A stretch of DNA of 64,000 nt from Clostridiales bacterium (GCA_016342415.1 JAEIOD010000014.1:1-64000), one strand, 5' to 3'; positions 36,343 through 45,720 are shown, counted from the stretch's first letter. The notes: a model not told the origin generated them from the letters alone. Numbers and translations: made by a program.

Positions 36343-37143
36343 TTAACGCCGTCCATAGAAGAAAAGATACTGCTGTGCGATGCCACCATAGGGTTTAAAA
36401 TAAGATTCAACAAAAATCTTATGATCTTTTTCTATACCATAATGTTCACTTAAAACCTTCTTAATCCATGTATCAACTGGAAATCCTTCATACCTAGCAT
36501 AAGCAAACAAGATTACGCAATTGGCTACTTTTTCGCCGATACCTTTTAGACGCATCAAGGCCTGTCTAAGTTCGATATCTGACAAACTTTTTATTGCTTC
36601 CAAGTCAATTTTTTTATTTAAAATATCTTGAACACAACCATAAAGATACTTATCCCTATAACCGACACCACAGTTTCTAAACGATTCTACAGAAACTTCA
36701 CGTAATTGCTCCGGTGTGGGAAAATCATAATAGTCCACACCATCAATCGTTTTAAGATATGTACCAAAGTTATTCGATAATGCTAATACTGAAGATGTGA
36801 TCCGTTTAATATTGTTATTGGCTGAAATAATGAAAGTCATAATCGTCTCAAAGGGATCTTGGTTTAGGATTCTGATACCAGAACCATAATCCATTGCAGC
36901 ATCTAAAAAATCGTCTTTTCCTTTATAATGGGTCATAATCGCATTGTAATCTCTATCGATATCTAGATAATGTTTCCATATGGAATTCTCATCATCCAAT
37001 TCAATACCATCAGACAATTGTGTCATAGAAACCGCCCGATGGTTTGCAACAACAACATAATGATCTTTTCTTTCATACCATCTAAAAGTTTGTCCAGAAT
37101 CGGCAATCTGTTTTATATTCAAATTATTGCATTTAATAATCAT
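36343..37143 (-). CDS. ogg: 8-oxoguanine DNA glycosylase/AP lyase (Ogg1-type)
   Basis: The 266-residue protein has an N-terminal OGG domain (SGQTFRWYER) and a HhH-GPD fold. IISANNNIKRI matches the Ogg1 NNN motif. The hairpin LKGIGEKVANC carries the catalytic Lys at about 205, and VDTW carries the catalytic Asp at about 224. It should excise 8-oxoguanine opposite cytosine and nick the strand. There is no iron-sulfur cysteine cluster, as expected. The start follows AGGAG. Its position next to the oxidative-stress cluster is suggestive. Confidence 0.9.
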   Translation of the reverse strand: MIIKCNNLNIKQIADSGQTFRWYERKDHYVVVANHRAVSMTQLSDGIELDDENSIWKHYLDIDRDYNAIMTHYKGKDDFLDAAMDYGSGIRILNQDPFETIMTFIISANNNIKRITSSVLALSNNFGTYLKTIDGVDYYDFPTPEQLREVSVESFRNCGVGYRDKYLYGCVQDILNKKIDLEAIKSLSDIELRQALMRLKGIGEKVANCVILFAYARYEGFPVDTWIKKVLSEHYGIEKDHKIFVESYFKPYGGIAQQYLFFYGRR

Positions 37144-37215
37144 ATAGTACTCCTAATCTTTATGCCATTAGTATATTACAACTTTTGTTCAGATAAAAGC
37201 TGGTCAAATAAATTC

Positions 37216-37249
37216 ATTAAAAAGAACAGTCAACAATCAACTGTTCTTT
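37216..37249 (-). terminator. Terminator of the flavodiiron gene
   Basis: AAAGAACAGT / ACTGTTCTTT is a perfect 10-bp stem with a 9-nt loop at 37221-37249, followed on the minus strand by T residues. Confidence 0.8.
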
Positions 37250-37255
37250 CTCGTA

Positions 37256-39832
37256 TTATCCAAAGAACTCTCTAACAAAATCAGCTCGAAGGGCATTTCT
37301 CTTGATTCCATTCATTATTTTAATGGAACGACTCATATCACCAAATAACATGCCACCGACTAAAACATCCTCTTTGAAAAACAGTCTACTATACTTTCCA
37401 TTCTCCAAATCATTAACGATGATACTGGTCATATTATCTTTTTCTATGGTCTCTCCTACCGAGAAAAATTCGACGTCAAAATTGTTAAATTGAGCGGCTG
37501 CTACGGTATAACTAAATATCCGCTCATCACCCACTGCATTTGCTCCAGCAACTTTACCTTGTTCTATGGCCGTTTGATACAAACCAGCAACTCTACCGCC
37601 ATACTCTGCGACATCCCCTACAGCGTAAATATCTTTTTCTGAGGTTTCCATCTTTTCATTGATGACAATACCACGATTGGTTTCTAGAATGTCTTTTACC
37701 AGGGAGATATTCGATCGGATCCCCGTTGATATTAATACCAACTGAGCCTCGTAAAAATCACCATTTTGAAGTGCAACACCTTCAACTTTATCGGTTGCTA
37801 CAATATGACTTATACAGGCATCTGTAATGACTTTCACACCTTTATCTTCAATAATTGATTTCAGATGACGCCCAGCAGTTTCATCTAGTTGCATCGGTAC
37901 CAGTGCTTGAGAAGCTTCAAATACCGTTACTTTTTTATTCAGCTTATTAAACGTATCAGCTGCTTCTAAGCCCAACAAACCGCCACCAATCACAACGATA
38001 TCCTCTACGTCTTTCAAAGCTGTCATAATCGTATGAGCATCTTTAATATCTCTTAAAACGTAAACACCTTCAGACTTTACATCTGTAATCGGTGGTACAA
38101 AACAATGACTGCCGTTGGCTAAAATCAATTTATCATACTTCAATTCCTCTTGCATCGTTTTAATAACTTTTTTCTCTTTATCAATGCCGATTACACTGGT
38201 ATCATAAAGTACATCGATATTTTCTTCCTCATACCACATAGATTGTTCAATAATAAAATGATCAGAATCATAATCTTCTAAAACGTAGTCAATCAACATG
38301 GGTCTGTTATAAGTTATATGATCTTCTTCTGTAATCATTTTAATAGAAGCATTTTTATTTCTAATTCTTGCTTCCTTAGCTGCTGATAAACCCGCTAAAC
38401 CATTTCCTACTATAAGGATATTGAGAGCTTCTTTTGAAACAAAATCAATTTCCTCAGCTATATACTCTTCAAACTGTTCATGTGATGCACCACACGTTGG
38501 ACATATCTCAGGTGGTCGTTCCCCTTCAAATACGTCTCCACAAACCACACAAATCCATTTCTTTACGGTACCATCTCCCGCAGAAGGTGATTTTACTTTA
38601 TGAGATTCATTTATAAAGGCATTGTCTAATGCTTCACCCACTAATTCATGAGCGAATTCTAAGCCGTATTTATACGCATGTTCTAACTGCTCTTGATTTG
38701 GTTTGAATCTTATTTTATAGCCTGGTGCAAATTGTTTTGTCCGAATCATCTTCAGACGATTTTCAATGTTAGGTACCCCTTCACCACTCCAACCATAAGA
38801 TCCAAATACACCTGTTAATTTTCCTTTGTGTGTAATGGGCGACATGCCCATAACAAGATCCCAGATAGGTGGCAATGCATCACCGTTAATTGTTGGGGTG
38901 CCAAACAAAATACCATCTGCCCACCTTATATGGTTCATGACTTCGGCTTTTGATGCTTCTACCATATCATGCATCAACACATCAATATGACCAACGGATC
39001 TCACACCTTCAGCAATTTTCTCTGCAAGTTCTTTTGTATAACCGTAGGCAGAAACATATGGAATAACAACTGTTTTATTTTTGAAAAGTGTTTCTTCTTT
39101 TGCCCATTCTCTACATATATCTACTATTTCAAAAGGATTGATATCAAGGACCGGTCCATGTCCTGGACAAATCATATCAATCTCTAAGTTTTCTATTTTG
39201 GCGATTGCCTGTAACACATAATTTTTAAACGGTCCCATAATCATTGTAAAATAATATTTCAGTGCTTTATAGTAATCTGAACGATCCTCAATTTTACTTA
39301 AAAGAATCTCATCAAAACTATAATGTGAACCAAAACTATCACAAGTGATTAATAACTTATCTTCTCTTAAATAGGTATACATCGAATCTGGCCAATGTAA
39401 AAAAGGTGCTGATACGAATTCTAATATTTTACCACCTAAGTCTAAAGTATCGCCTGTGTTTACTTTCATCGACTCAAATGATCTATTGGTAATCTCCTTT
39501 AAAAATCCAATAGCAGATGCAGATCCAACAACTATAATATTTGGATTGAGTTCCAATAGCTTTTCTACCGATCCTACATGATCAGGTTCTGTATGATCTA
39601 CAATCAAATAATCAATATCCTCAATTGGAGTCATTGACTTCAGTTTATCCAAATATTGATCCCAAAACTTAATTTTAACCGTTTCAAATAAAGCAGTCTT
39701 TTTTTCACCCTTTACAAAGTATGAATTGTAAGATGTTCCAAATTCGGTTTCCATGATGATATCAAAGACTCTGAGATTAGGATCCAAAGCTCCAATCCAA
39801 GTGACACCCTGTTTTAAATTTAATTTCTCCAT
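37256..39832 (-). CDS. Multidomain flavodiiron protein (FDP-rubredoxin-NADH:rubredoxin oxidoreductase; class F type)
   Basis: The 858-residue fusion should reduce O2 to water (or NO) with electrons from NADH within one chain. Residues 1-250 form the diiron beta-lactamase domain with H80-x-E82-x-D84-H85, H146, D165 and H225, so all ligands are present. Residues 255-400 form a flavodoxin domain (PYVSAYGYTKELAEKIA). A rubredoxin-like domain with C428, C431, C444 and C447 has a short spacer. A FAD/NAD reductase (VGNGLAGLSAA, then VVIGGGLLGLEAADTF) occupies 467-858. The class F architecture is known in clostridia and trichomonads. It is divergent from rubredoxin. Confidence 0.95.
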   Translation of the reverse strand: MEKLNLKQGVTWIGALDPNLRVFDIIMETEFGTSYNSYFVKGEKKTALFETVKIKFWDQYLDKLKSMTPIEDIDYLIVDHTEPDHVGSVEKLLELNPNIIVVGSASAIGFLKEITNRSFESMKVNTGDTLDLGGKILEFVSAPFLHWPDSMYTYLREDKLLITCDSFGSHYSFDEILLSKIEDRSDYYKALKYYFTMIMGPFKNYVLQAIAKIENLEIDMICPGHGPVLDINPFEIVDICREWAKEETLFKNKTVVIPYVSAYGYTKELAEKIAEGVRSVGHIDVLMHDMVEASKAEVMNHIRWADGILFGTPTINGDALPPIWDLVMGMSPITHKGKLTGVFGSYGWSGEGVPNIENRLKMIRTKQFAPGYKIRFKPNQEQLEHAYKYGLEFAHELVGEALDNAFINESHKVKSPSAGDGTVKKWICVVCGDVFEGERPPEICPTCGASHEQFEEYIAEEIDFVSKEALNILIVGNGLAGLSAAKEARIRNKNASIKMITEEDHITYNRPMLIDYVLEDYDSDHFIIEQSMWYEEENIDVLYDTSVIGIDKEKKVIKTMQEELKYDKLILANGSHCFVPPITDVKSEGVYVLRDIKDAHTIMTALKDVEDIVVIGGGLLGLEAADTFNKLNKKVTVFEASQALVPMQLDETAGRHLKSIIEDKGVKVITDACISHIVATDKVEGVALQNGDFYEAQLVLISTGIRSNISLVKDILETNRGIVINEKMETSEKDIYAVGDVAEYGGRVAGLYQTAIEQGKVAGANAVGDERIFSYTVAAAQFNNFDVEFFSVGETIEKDNMTSIIVNDLENGKYSRLFFKEDVLVGGMLFGDMSRSIKIMNGIKRNALRADFVREFFG

Positions 39833-39936
39833 ATTTACCTCCTATCTACTCGTACCCTAATGGTAACATGTTATTCGAAATAATAATGTGATTCAGCATG
39901 TATTGTATATTTTTTTAAGATATTTATTAAAAACTG

Positions 39937-39965
39937 TTGACAGATAATAAAATACTATGTATTAT
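39937..39965 (+). promoter_or_regulatory. Promoter of the rubredoxin-rubrerythrin-perR operon
   Basis: TTGACA at 39937-39942 and TATTAT at 39960-39965 are 17 bp apart. The start site would fall inside the adjacent PerR-like palindrome. Confidence 0.75.
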
Positions 39966-39966
39966 T

Positions 39967-39987
39967 AATTTGTAATCATTACAAATT
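39967..39987. promoter_or_regulatory. PerR-like operator (perfect palindrome)
   Basis: AATTTGTAATCATTACAAATT is a 21-bp palindrome with one central base, fitting the 7-1-7 Fur/PerR box layout (TTGTAAT-C-ATTACAA, consensus TTATAATNATTATAA). It lies just past the -10, where repressor binding would block transcription, and between the divergent flavodiiron and rubredoxin genes. Confidence 0.8.
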
Positions 39988-40029
39988 TGAAAAAACAACT
40001 AACCACTAACTTTAAATGGAGGTATTATT

Positions 40030-40191
40030 ATGAAGAATTACGAATGTGAACCATGCGGTTATATTTATGACCCAGTTGTAGGTGATCCAGATGGTGGTAT
40101 TGCACCAGGAACTGCTTTTGCAGATATCCCTGAGGATTGGGTTTGTCCAATTTGCGGAGTAGGTAAAGAGTTTTTCACAGTAGCTGAATAA
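40030..40191 (+). CDS. Rubredoxin
   Basis: A 53-residue protein with C6, C9, C39 and C42 in [11 protein letters not shown] and [10 protein letters not shown], the four cysteine ligands of a single iron. The length and the [10 protein letters not shown] loop are typical. It carries electrons to rubrerythrin and the flavodiiron protein. The start follows TGGAGG. It is the first gene of a three-gene stress operon with reverse rubrerythrin and PerR. Confidence 0.97.
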   Translation: MKNYECEPCGYIYDPVVGDPDGGIAPGTAFADIPEDWVCPICGVGKEFFTVAE

Positions 40192-40232
40192 TCAGCTGCT
40201 GTCAATATATTTTGGCTAGGAGGAAGAAATTA

Positions 40233-40772
40233 ATGAAATATGTTTGTACTGTCTGTGGACATATCCACGAAGGTGATCAAGCGCCAGAAAAATGTCCAAT
40301 CTGTAATGCACCAGCTGAGAAATTTAATATACTAAATACTGATGTAGACTTCGCAGATGAGCACGTACTCGGTGTAGCTCAAGGCGTTGACGAAAGAATT
40401 TTAGAAGGATTAAGACAAAACTTCCAAGGTGAATGTATGGAAGTTGGTATGTACTTAGCTATGGCAAGAGTTGCTGATAGAGAAGGATACCCTGAAGTAG
40501 CTGAAGCATTTAAAAGATATGCATTTGAAGAAGCGGATCATGCATCAAGATTTGCAGAACTTCTTGGAGAAGTGTTAACAAACTCTACAAAGAAAAATCT
40601 TGAGTTAAGAGCCGACGCTGAACATGGCGCATGTGCAGGTAAAAAAGAATTAGCTACTTTGGCTAAGCAATTGAACCTAGATGCAATCCATGACACAGTT
40701 CATGAAATGGCTAAAGATGAAGCTAGACATGGTGCTGGTTTCAGAGGATTACTTAAGAGACATTTCGGATAA
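40233..40772 (+). CDS. Reverse rubrerythrin (N-terminal rubredoxin, C-terminal diiron ferritin-like)
   Basis: The 179-residue peroxidase reduces H2O2 with electrons from rubredoxin. The rubredoxin-like domain comes first ([17 protein letters not shown]), which is the reverse of classical rubrerythrin. The diiron domain has [22 protein letters not shown] and [10 protein letters not shown], which give the Glu and His ligands. This type is the main oxygen-protection protein in clostridia. The start at 40233 follows AGGAGG; the in-frame TTG at 40212 lies upstream of that site. Confidence 0.95.
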   Translation: MKYVCTVCGHIHEGDQAPEKCPICNAPAEKFNILNTDVDFADEHVLGVAQGVDERILEGLRQNFQGECMEVGMYLAMARVADREGYPEVAEAFKRYAFEEADHASRFAELLGEVLTNSTKKNLELRADAEHGACAGKKELATLAKQLNLDAIHDTVHEMAKDEARHGAGFRGLLKRHFG

Positions 40773-40792
40773 TAGAAAGGAAAGGTGCTACA

Positions 40793-41218
40793 ATGAACCC
40801 TATGTCAATTGATGAGATCAAAATCCATCTGTCTGAACATGGTGTAAAAGCGTCTTTACCTAGAGTAAAAATCTATGAATATTTAAATACTTTTAGATCT
40901 CATCCTACTGTGGATGAGATCTACAATGCTTTATCTGACGAACTAATTACTCTATCAAAGACCACTGTTTACAACACGTTAGACTTATTTGTGAAACACA
41001 AATTAGCAGTGCAAGTCTTAATTGAAGATAATGAGGCAAGATATGATTCAGATACGTCAAACCATGGACATTTTAAATGTATAAAATGTCAAACAGTTTA
41101 CGATTTTAGTTATGATTTATCAACTTCAGATATTCCAACATTAGAAGGATTTACTTTAGATGAATATCATACTTATATTAAAGGCGTATGTAAAGAATGT
41201 GCTGGCGATGTACACTAA
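40793..41218 (+). CDS. perR: PerR-type peroxide-sensing Fur-family repressor
   Basis: The 141-residue protein has the Fur winged helix and PerR-type ligands: His in HPTVDEIY, Asp in RYDSD, His-x-His in SNHGHFKC and Asp in VYDF. The Asp in the last motif, as in PerR rather than the Glu found in Fur, supports peroxide sensing. CxxC pairs (FKCIKC, GVCKEC) hold the structural zinc. It follows reverse rubrerythrin by 20 bp and presumably binds the palindrome at 39967-39987. Confidence 0.9.
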   Translation: MNPMSIDEIKIHLSEHGVKASLPRVKIYEYLNTFRSHPTVDEIYNALSDELITLSKTTVYNTLDLFVKHKLAVQVLIEDNEARYDSDTSNHGHFKCIKCQTVYDFSYDLSTSDIPTLEGFTLDEYHTYIKGVCKECAGDVH

Positions 41219-41238
41219 TCCCTTAGGGGATTTTTTTT
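41218..41238 (+). terminator. Terminator of the rubredoxin-rubrerythrin-perR operon
   Basis: ATCCC / GGGAT with a TTAG loop at 41218-41231, followed by a T-run. Confidence 0.75.
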
Positions 41239-41243
41239 TCTAT

Positions 41244-41269
41244 AAAAAAACCCCTTACAGAGTAAGAGG
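41244..41269 (-). terminator. Terminator of deoD
   Basis: CCCCTTAC / GTAAGAGG pairs around AGA with one C-A mismatch at 41251-41269, followed on the minus strand by seven T residues. Confidence 0.75.
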
Positions 41270-41277
41270 TCAGATTT

Positions 41278-41982
41278 CTAAGCCAGTTCTAAAGCAATTT
41301 CCATCATTTTGGTAAAAGCAGTTTGTCTTTCTTCTGGTGTTGTTTCTTCATGAGTGATCAAACTATCACTAACAGTTAAGATACAAAGTGCATTTACACC
41401 AAATTTAGCTGCATTCATATAAAGAGCTGCTGCTTCCATCTCTACTGCTAAAACACCCATATCCATCCATGATTTCATAGCATTTGGATCTGCGTTGTAG
41501 AAGATGTCTGAAGATAAAATGTTACCTACTGTAACAGGAATATCTTTTGATTTTGCAACTGTAACTGCTTTGTTTAATAAATCCCAAGATGCAATTGCAG
41601 AGTAAGTACCTTGGAAATTGTATTGTGATGCATAGTTAGAATTTGTTGAAGCACCCATACCAATAATTACATCATAAAGGTTTAACTCTTTTTGCATTGC
41701 GCCACATGAACCAATTCTGATAAGGTTCTTACAACCGAATACATTGATTAATTCCCATGAGTAAATACCAATACTTGGCATACCCATACCTGAACCCATT
41801 ACAGAAATTCTTTTACCATTGTAAGTACCTGTGAAACCAAACATATTTCTAACTGTATTGAACTGAACAACATCAGTTAAAAATGTATCAGCAATGAATT
41901 TTGCTCTTAACGGATCTCCAGGAAGTAGTACCGTTTCCGCTATTTCTATGCCTTCTGGCTTAATATGTGCAGTATTTTTCAT
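41278..41982 (-). CDS. deoD: Purine-nucleoside phosphorylase (DeoD type)
   Basis: The 234-residue enzyme cleaves purine nucleosides with phosphate. The phosphate loop is PGDPLRAKFIAD, then FTGTYNGKRISVMGSGMGMPS and the conserved RIGSCGAM. The active-site segment VEMEAAALY and SDSL (catalytic Asp) are present. ATG 41982 follows AAAGGAGAG; upstream codons to 42042 have no site. It is a single gene with its own terminator. Confidence 0.94.
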   Translation of the reverse strand: MKNTAHIKPEGIEIAETVLLPGDPLRAKFIADTFLTDVVQFNTVRNMFGFTGTYNGKRISVMGSGMGMPSIGIYSWELINVFGCKNLIRIGSCGAMQKELNLYDVIIGMGASTNSNYASQYNFQGTYSAIASWDLLNKAVTVAKSKDIPVTVGNILSSDIFYNADPNAMKSWMDMGVLAVEMEAAALYMNAAKFGVNALCILTVSDSLITHEETTPEERQTAFTKMMEIALELA

Positions 41983-42117
41983 AATATTCTCTCCTTTTTC
42001 TAATAACTGTAATGATTGTATCACTAAACGAATCTCAAACAAAATGCTTTATCTAATGATACTTTAAATTTGTATAGAATTTACAACAATCAAAGTCTTG
42101 ATACCCCTTTTTCTTCA

Positions 42118-43830
42118 TTAAAAACTTATTTTAAATAAGAATCCAATTGGAGAATTTTCAATACTATATTCTAATTCGTGTAAATCAAGTGTCTTCTTAA
42201 CAATTGCCAATCCGAGACCATTACCACCAAAAGTCCTTGATCGAGACTTTTCAAGACGATAAAATCTATCCCAAATTTTCCGTAGTTCAAGGTCGTCGAT
42301 TGTTTCGTATGAATTTTCAATGATTAATTCTCGATTCTGAAGAGTGATATTAATGATTTTTTCATGATTCACATATCTAAAAGCATTTGACAACAAATTA
42401 TTGATTACCAGTTCCATCTTATAGACATCAACATCCATCATTGTATCCTCTAAGTCAATATGAACTGTCATATCAGTCATAATTTGATCAAAGTTGCGTA
42501 GAAGATTACTGACCATACGTTTTATATTGATATGAGATTTATTAAGCTTTTGTTCTCCGGATTCCAAATTTGAAAGTTCCAACATATCCAAAACCAGGCC
42601 ATTCATCTTATCTACTTCTTCAAGAATAACTTCTAAATAATAATCTGCTTTATCCTTTAAAATACCATCCATTATACCTTCTGAATAACTTTTAATCACA
42701 CCCAAAGGGGTTTTCAGTTCATGTGAGACATCCGCTACAAATTCCCGTCTGATTTTCTCTTGACGTCGCTCAAACTCAATTTCATCTTCTAATGTATCAA
42801 TCTTTTGCTTTAAAGATCTAGACAGTATATTAATACTTCTTCCTAAGGTGCCAATTTCATCCGCTCTTGATTCATCACAAACAACATCAAAATTCAAATT
42901 GGCAATTTCTCCTGTGGAGCTAGAAATTGCTACAATAGGTTTTGAAATGATTCTAGAGAAGAAAAATGAAATAATCAAAATAAGTATCACCATGAATATA
43001 GTCAGATAAAGCTGAAACTGTCCTTGTACTTCTAACACTTCATTGATAGGTTGCAACGATAACATGGTCATAGCATAATATTCTTCACCATCTACTCGAA
43101 CTTGTTTCATCGTAAATTCATATTGATCTAAATCGGTTTGATATTCCTCAAAAACAGTCTGATAGTAATAATTGGTCAATATATTGGTTTTTTCAACAAT
43201 CTCATCACTCAATAGTTTCTCTTCTATATCAACAATTGTACCGTCTAAAGAAACTTCCTCACTATAATCTAAAAATAATGTTGACTCTGTACTTTCCTCA
43301 AAAATATCATACACTGAATAGCTATCATAATAGTAGCCATCATAAATAAAACTATAAGGTATAAAAACAGCATCACTTTCATAACCTATCAGTTCTACGT
43401 GTTCACCTATTAACTGACTCGAAAACTCTCCAAAGCCAAATTCATAATAATCCTCTGTCACTTCAACATCACCTATACCACTGACCGGTAAAACATAAAT
43501 TTCATTGTCCGCTTCAATATAAACACTGGTCTCAAACGAAGTCTGATAAGATGCAGGATGATAATCTTGATAAGAAGTGAAAATCAATAATGGTTCATTT
43601 GTTTCTGCCATATAGGTATACAAGATATCTGATTGTGTTTTCAAGTCATGGGTATCAAAAAAAGCTTCTACAGCTAATTCAAAAGTTTCATTAGCTGTTT
43701 CATATTTTTGACTTTGATAAAAATCAGCAAGAAAATATTTTTGAAAACCGAATTGTATACCTATTTGCAAGACAAAAAGGATCATAATAAACACAAATAA
43801 TTTGGCTGTAATGCTTTTCTTAATCATCAT
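42118..43830 (-). CDS. Sensor histidine kinase with large extracytoplasmic domain
   Basis: The 570-residue protein has a first helix near residues 9-30, an acidic tyrosine-rich extracytoplasmic domain of about 245 residues, a second helix near 278-298, HAMP, a HisKA box DVSHELKTPLGV and HATPase motifs NLLSNAFRYV and GGNGLGLAIV. It partners the response regulator whose stop codon abuts its start. The tandem ATG codons leave the exact start open by one codon. The signal is unknown, but the upstream secreted repeat protein is a candidate partner by neighbourhood. Confidence 0.9.
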   Translation of the reverse strand: MMIKKSITAKLFVFIMILFVLQIGIQFGFQKYFLADFYQSQKYETANETFELAVEAFFDTHDLKTQSDILYTYMAETNEPLLIFTSYQDYHPASYQTSFETSVYIEADNEIYVLPVSGIGDVEVTEDYYEFGFGEFSSQLIGEHVELIGYESDAVFIPYSFIYDGYYYDSYSVYDIFEESTESTLFLDYSEEVSLDGTIVDIEEKLLSDEIVEKTNILTNYYYQTVFEEYQTDLDQYEFTMKQVRVDGEEYYAMTMLSLQPINEVLEVQGQFQLYLTIFMVILILIISFFFSRIISKPIVAISSSTGEIANLNFDVVCDESRADEIGTLGRSINILSRSLKQKIDTLEDEIEFERRQEKIRREFVADVSHELKTPLGVIKSYSEGIMDGILKDKADYYLEVILEEVDKMNGLVLDMLELSNLESGEQKLNKSHINIKRMVSNLLRNFDQIMTDMTVHIDLEDTMMDVDVYKMELVINNLLSNAFRYVNHEKIINITLQNRELIIENSYETIDDLELRKIWDRFYRLEKSRSRTFGGNGLGLAIVKKTLDLHELEYSIENSPIGFLFKISF

Positions 43831-44496
43831 TTAATCCAATCTGTACCCTACTTTTACAACCGTTTTGATACCATTGTTGTACGGTGTTATTTTTTTTCTA
43901 ACCTTTTTTATATGAGAATCAACCACACGAAGTTCACCGTAAAAATCATAACCCCATACTTTATTCAGAATAAGTTCTCTTGATAAGACAATACCTTTGT
44001 TTTCAATTAAGTACTTTAATAAGTCATATTCCTTGGGCGTCATTTCAATTAATACATCATCAACAGTTACTTGATGTGCACCCAGTTGAATCGTCACTCC
44101 ATTCCATTTAATAGAACCTAACTCAATGGATGTATCTTTAATGCGAGAAATCAATCTTGATACTCTTGCTACCAATACTTTCGGACTAAAAGGTTTGGTT
44201 ACATACTCATCAGCACCAAGCTCAAATCCCATCAATTTATCATCTTCTTCACTTCTTGCCGTTAACATAACAATCGGAATCCCTGATGTTTGTCTTATTT
44301 TTCGACACACCGACCAACCATCAATTTTAGGTATCATAATATCCAAAATAACAGCATCGATATTTTCAGTTTCAAATAAGTTTAGTGCCATTTCACCATC
44401 AAATGCAGTTACGGTTTTATATCCTTCACCTTTTAGGTAATCACATATGATCTCATTTAACTTCATTTCATCTTCTATAACAAGAATTGTTTTCAT
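43831..44496 (-). CDS. OmpR/PhoB-family response regulator
   Basis: The 221-residue protein has a receiver domain (ED-E acidic pocket in VIEDEMK, phosphoacceptor in LDIMIPKIDG, LTAR, TKPF) and a winged-helix DNA-binding domain ending DSHIKKVRKKI and VVKVGYRLD. ATG 44496 follows AAGGAGATATT. It lies 87 bp downstream of the repeat-protein gene, with a long hairpin between them, and is coupled to the kinase gene. An 11-bp direct repeat upstream of the repeat gene could be its binding site. Confidence 0.9.
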   Translation of the reverse strand: MKTILVIEDEMKLNEIICDYLKGEGYKTVTAFDGEMALNLFETENIDAVILDIMIPKIDGWSVCRKIRQTSGIPIVMLTARSEEDDKLMGFELGADEYVTKPFSPKVLVARVSRLISRIKDTSIELGSIKWNGVTIQLGAHQVTVDDVLIEMTPKEYDLLKYLIENKGIVLSRELILNKVWGYDFYGELRVVDSHIKKVRKKITPYNNGIKTVVKVGYRLD

Positions 44497-44516
44497 AATA
44501 TCTCCTTGCAACTGGC

Positions 44517-44546
44517 TTTAGAGCCGAATGATTATTCGGCTCTAAA
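44517..44546. other. 13-bp perfect hairpin in the response regulator leader
   Basis: TTTAGAGCCGAAT / ATTCGGCTCTAAA has a 4-nt GATT loop. No strong T-run follows on either strand, so it is not a normal terminator. It could stabilise or process an mRNA between the repeat gene and the response regulator, or partially terminate. Confidence 0.6.
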
Positions 44547-44583
44547 AATTCAATCATATTATTATTGTCCTCAACACTGAATT

Positions 44584-45675
44584 TTAATCACATTTAATCT
44601 TGTACTCTTCAGGTAAGTTTGATTCTAATAAGCTATCATAAGCTTCCCAAACTTTTTCCGCTTCAGCATCTTTTCCAACTTCTTCTAATGCAATTGCCTT
44701 ATTAAACAAATTTTCTAGCTCAGTCATAACTTTCGAATCCAAATTTAACTTCTCTAAAAAATCTTTCTCTACTTCAAAAGTATAGTCTTCAAAATCAAAT
44801 TCTGGTAATTTTTCATCTATAATATTATATAGTGCATCCCATTTTTTTTCTGCTTCTTCATACTTTTCTGCCTTTTCAAGAGCTAATGCCTCATTAAACA
44901 ACTTTTCTATTGTAGCCATTTCCTCTTTGTTAAGGCCCAACTCTTCCAGGAATTCTTTTTCATCTTCAAAAGTATATGATTCATCAAAGTCTTCTGGTAA
45001 CTTTTCATCAATTATAGCGTAAAATGCATCCCATTTCTTTTCTGCTTCTTCGTATTTTTCTTCTTTATCAAGAGCTGTTGCTTCATTAAACAACTTTTCT
45101 ATTGTAGCCATTTCCTCTTTGTTAAGGCCCAACTCTTCCAGGAATTCTTTTTCATCTTCAAAAGTATATTCCATAAAATCCATTTCTGGTAATTTTACAT
45201 CTATTATAGCGTAAAATGCATCCCATTTCTTTTCTGCTTCTTCGTATTTTTCTTCTTTATCAAGAGCTATTGCCTCATTAAACAACTTTTCTATTGTAGC
45301 CATTTCCTCTTTGTTAAAGCCCAACTCTTCCAGGAATTCTTTTTCATCTTCAAAAGTATATTCCTCAAAATTTGTTTTTGGTAATTTTTCATCTAGTAAG
45401 TTAAAATAATTATCCCACTTCTGTTCTGCTGCTTCAAACTGGTTCGCTTTTTCTAAAGCAATGGCTTCATTGAATAATTTCTCTAACGATGCCATATCTG
45501 TCTGACTTAAATCCAAGTCCTCGAAGAATGTCTTTTCATCTTCAAAAGTATACTGCCACTCTATGTTGCTTTCTTCTGTCGTATTGCCTGTCCCAGTTTC
45601 ATTGTTTCCTGCAAAAGCTGCTCCTGATACCAATATCGAAAATGCCAATGCAATAATACTCGCTTTTTTAATCAT
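44584..45675 (-). CDS. Secreted protein of five 64-residue TPR-like repeats
   Basis: The 363-residue protein has a signal peptide (IIALAFSILVSGAAFA, cleavage near residue 22) and five tandem units starting at residues 42, 106, 170, 234 and 298, exactly 64 apart. Each reads YTFEDEKEFLEELGLNKEEM, then IEKLFNEAIALDKEEKY, EEAEKKWDAFYAIIDEKLPE. The EAxxKWxxA-type helices resemble TPR units. Units 2 to 4 are nearly identical; 1 and 5 are diverged. It is strongly acidic. Function is unknown; it could bind a partner outside the cell. The start follows AAAGGAG. Confidence 0.85.
   Translation of the reverse strand: MIKKASIIALAFSILVSGAAFAGNNETGTGNTTEESNIEWQYTFEDEKTFFEDLDLSQTDMASLEKLFNEAIALEKANQFEAAEQKWDNYFNLLDEKLPKTNFEEYTFEDEKEFLEELGFNKEEMATIEKLFNEAIALDKEEKYEEAEKKWDAFYAIIDVKLPEMDFMEYTFEDEKEFLEELGLNKEEMATIEKLFNEATALDKEEKYEEAEKKWDAFYAIIDEKLPEDFDESYTFEDEKEFLEELGLNKEEMATIEKLFNEALALEKAEKYEEAEKKWDALYNIIDEKLPEFDFEDYTFEVEKDFLEKLNLDSKVMTELENLFNKAIALEEVGKDAEAEKVWEAYDSLLESNLPEEYKIKCD
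44593..45552 (-). repeat. Five tandem 192-bp coding repeats
   Basis: Units begin at 45552, 45360, 45168, 44976 and 44784 (minus strand), each 192 bp. The middle three share long identical stretches, for example the DNA coding for ATIEKLFNEA, which suggests recent expansion or recombination between units. Confidence 0.88.
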
Positions 45676-45720
45676 CGTAAAACTCCTTTCATATCTTGTT
45701 TACATCTTCATGTTAATGTA

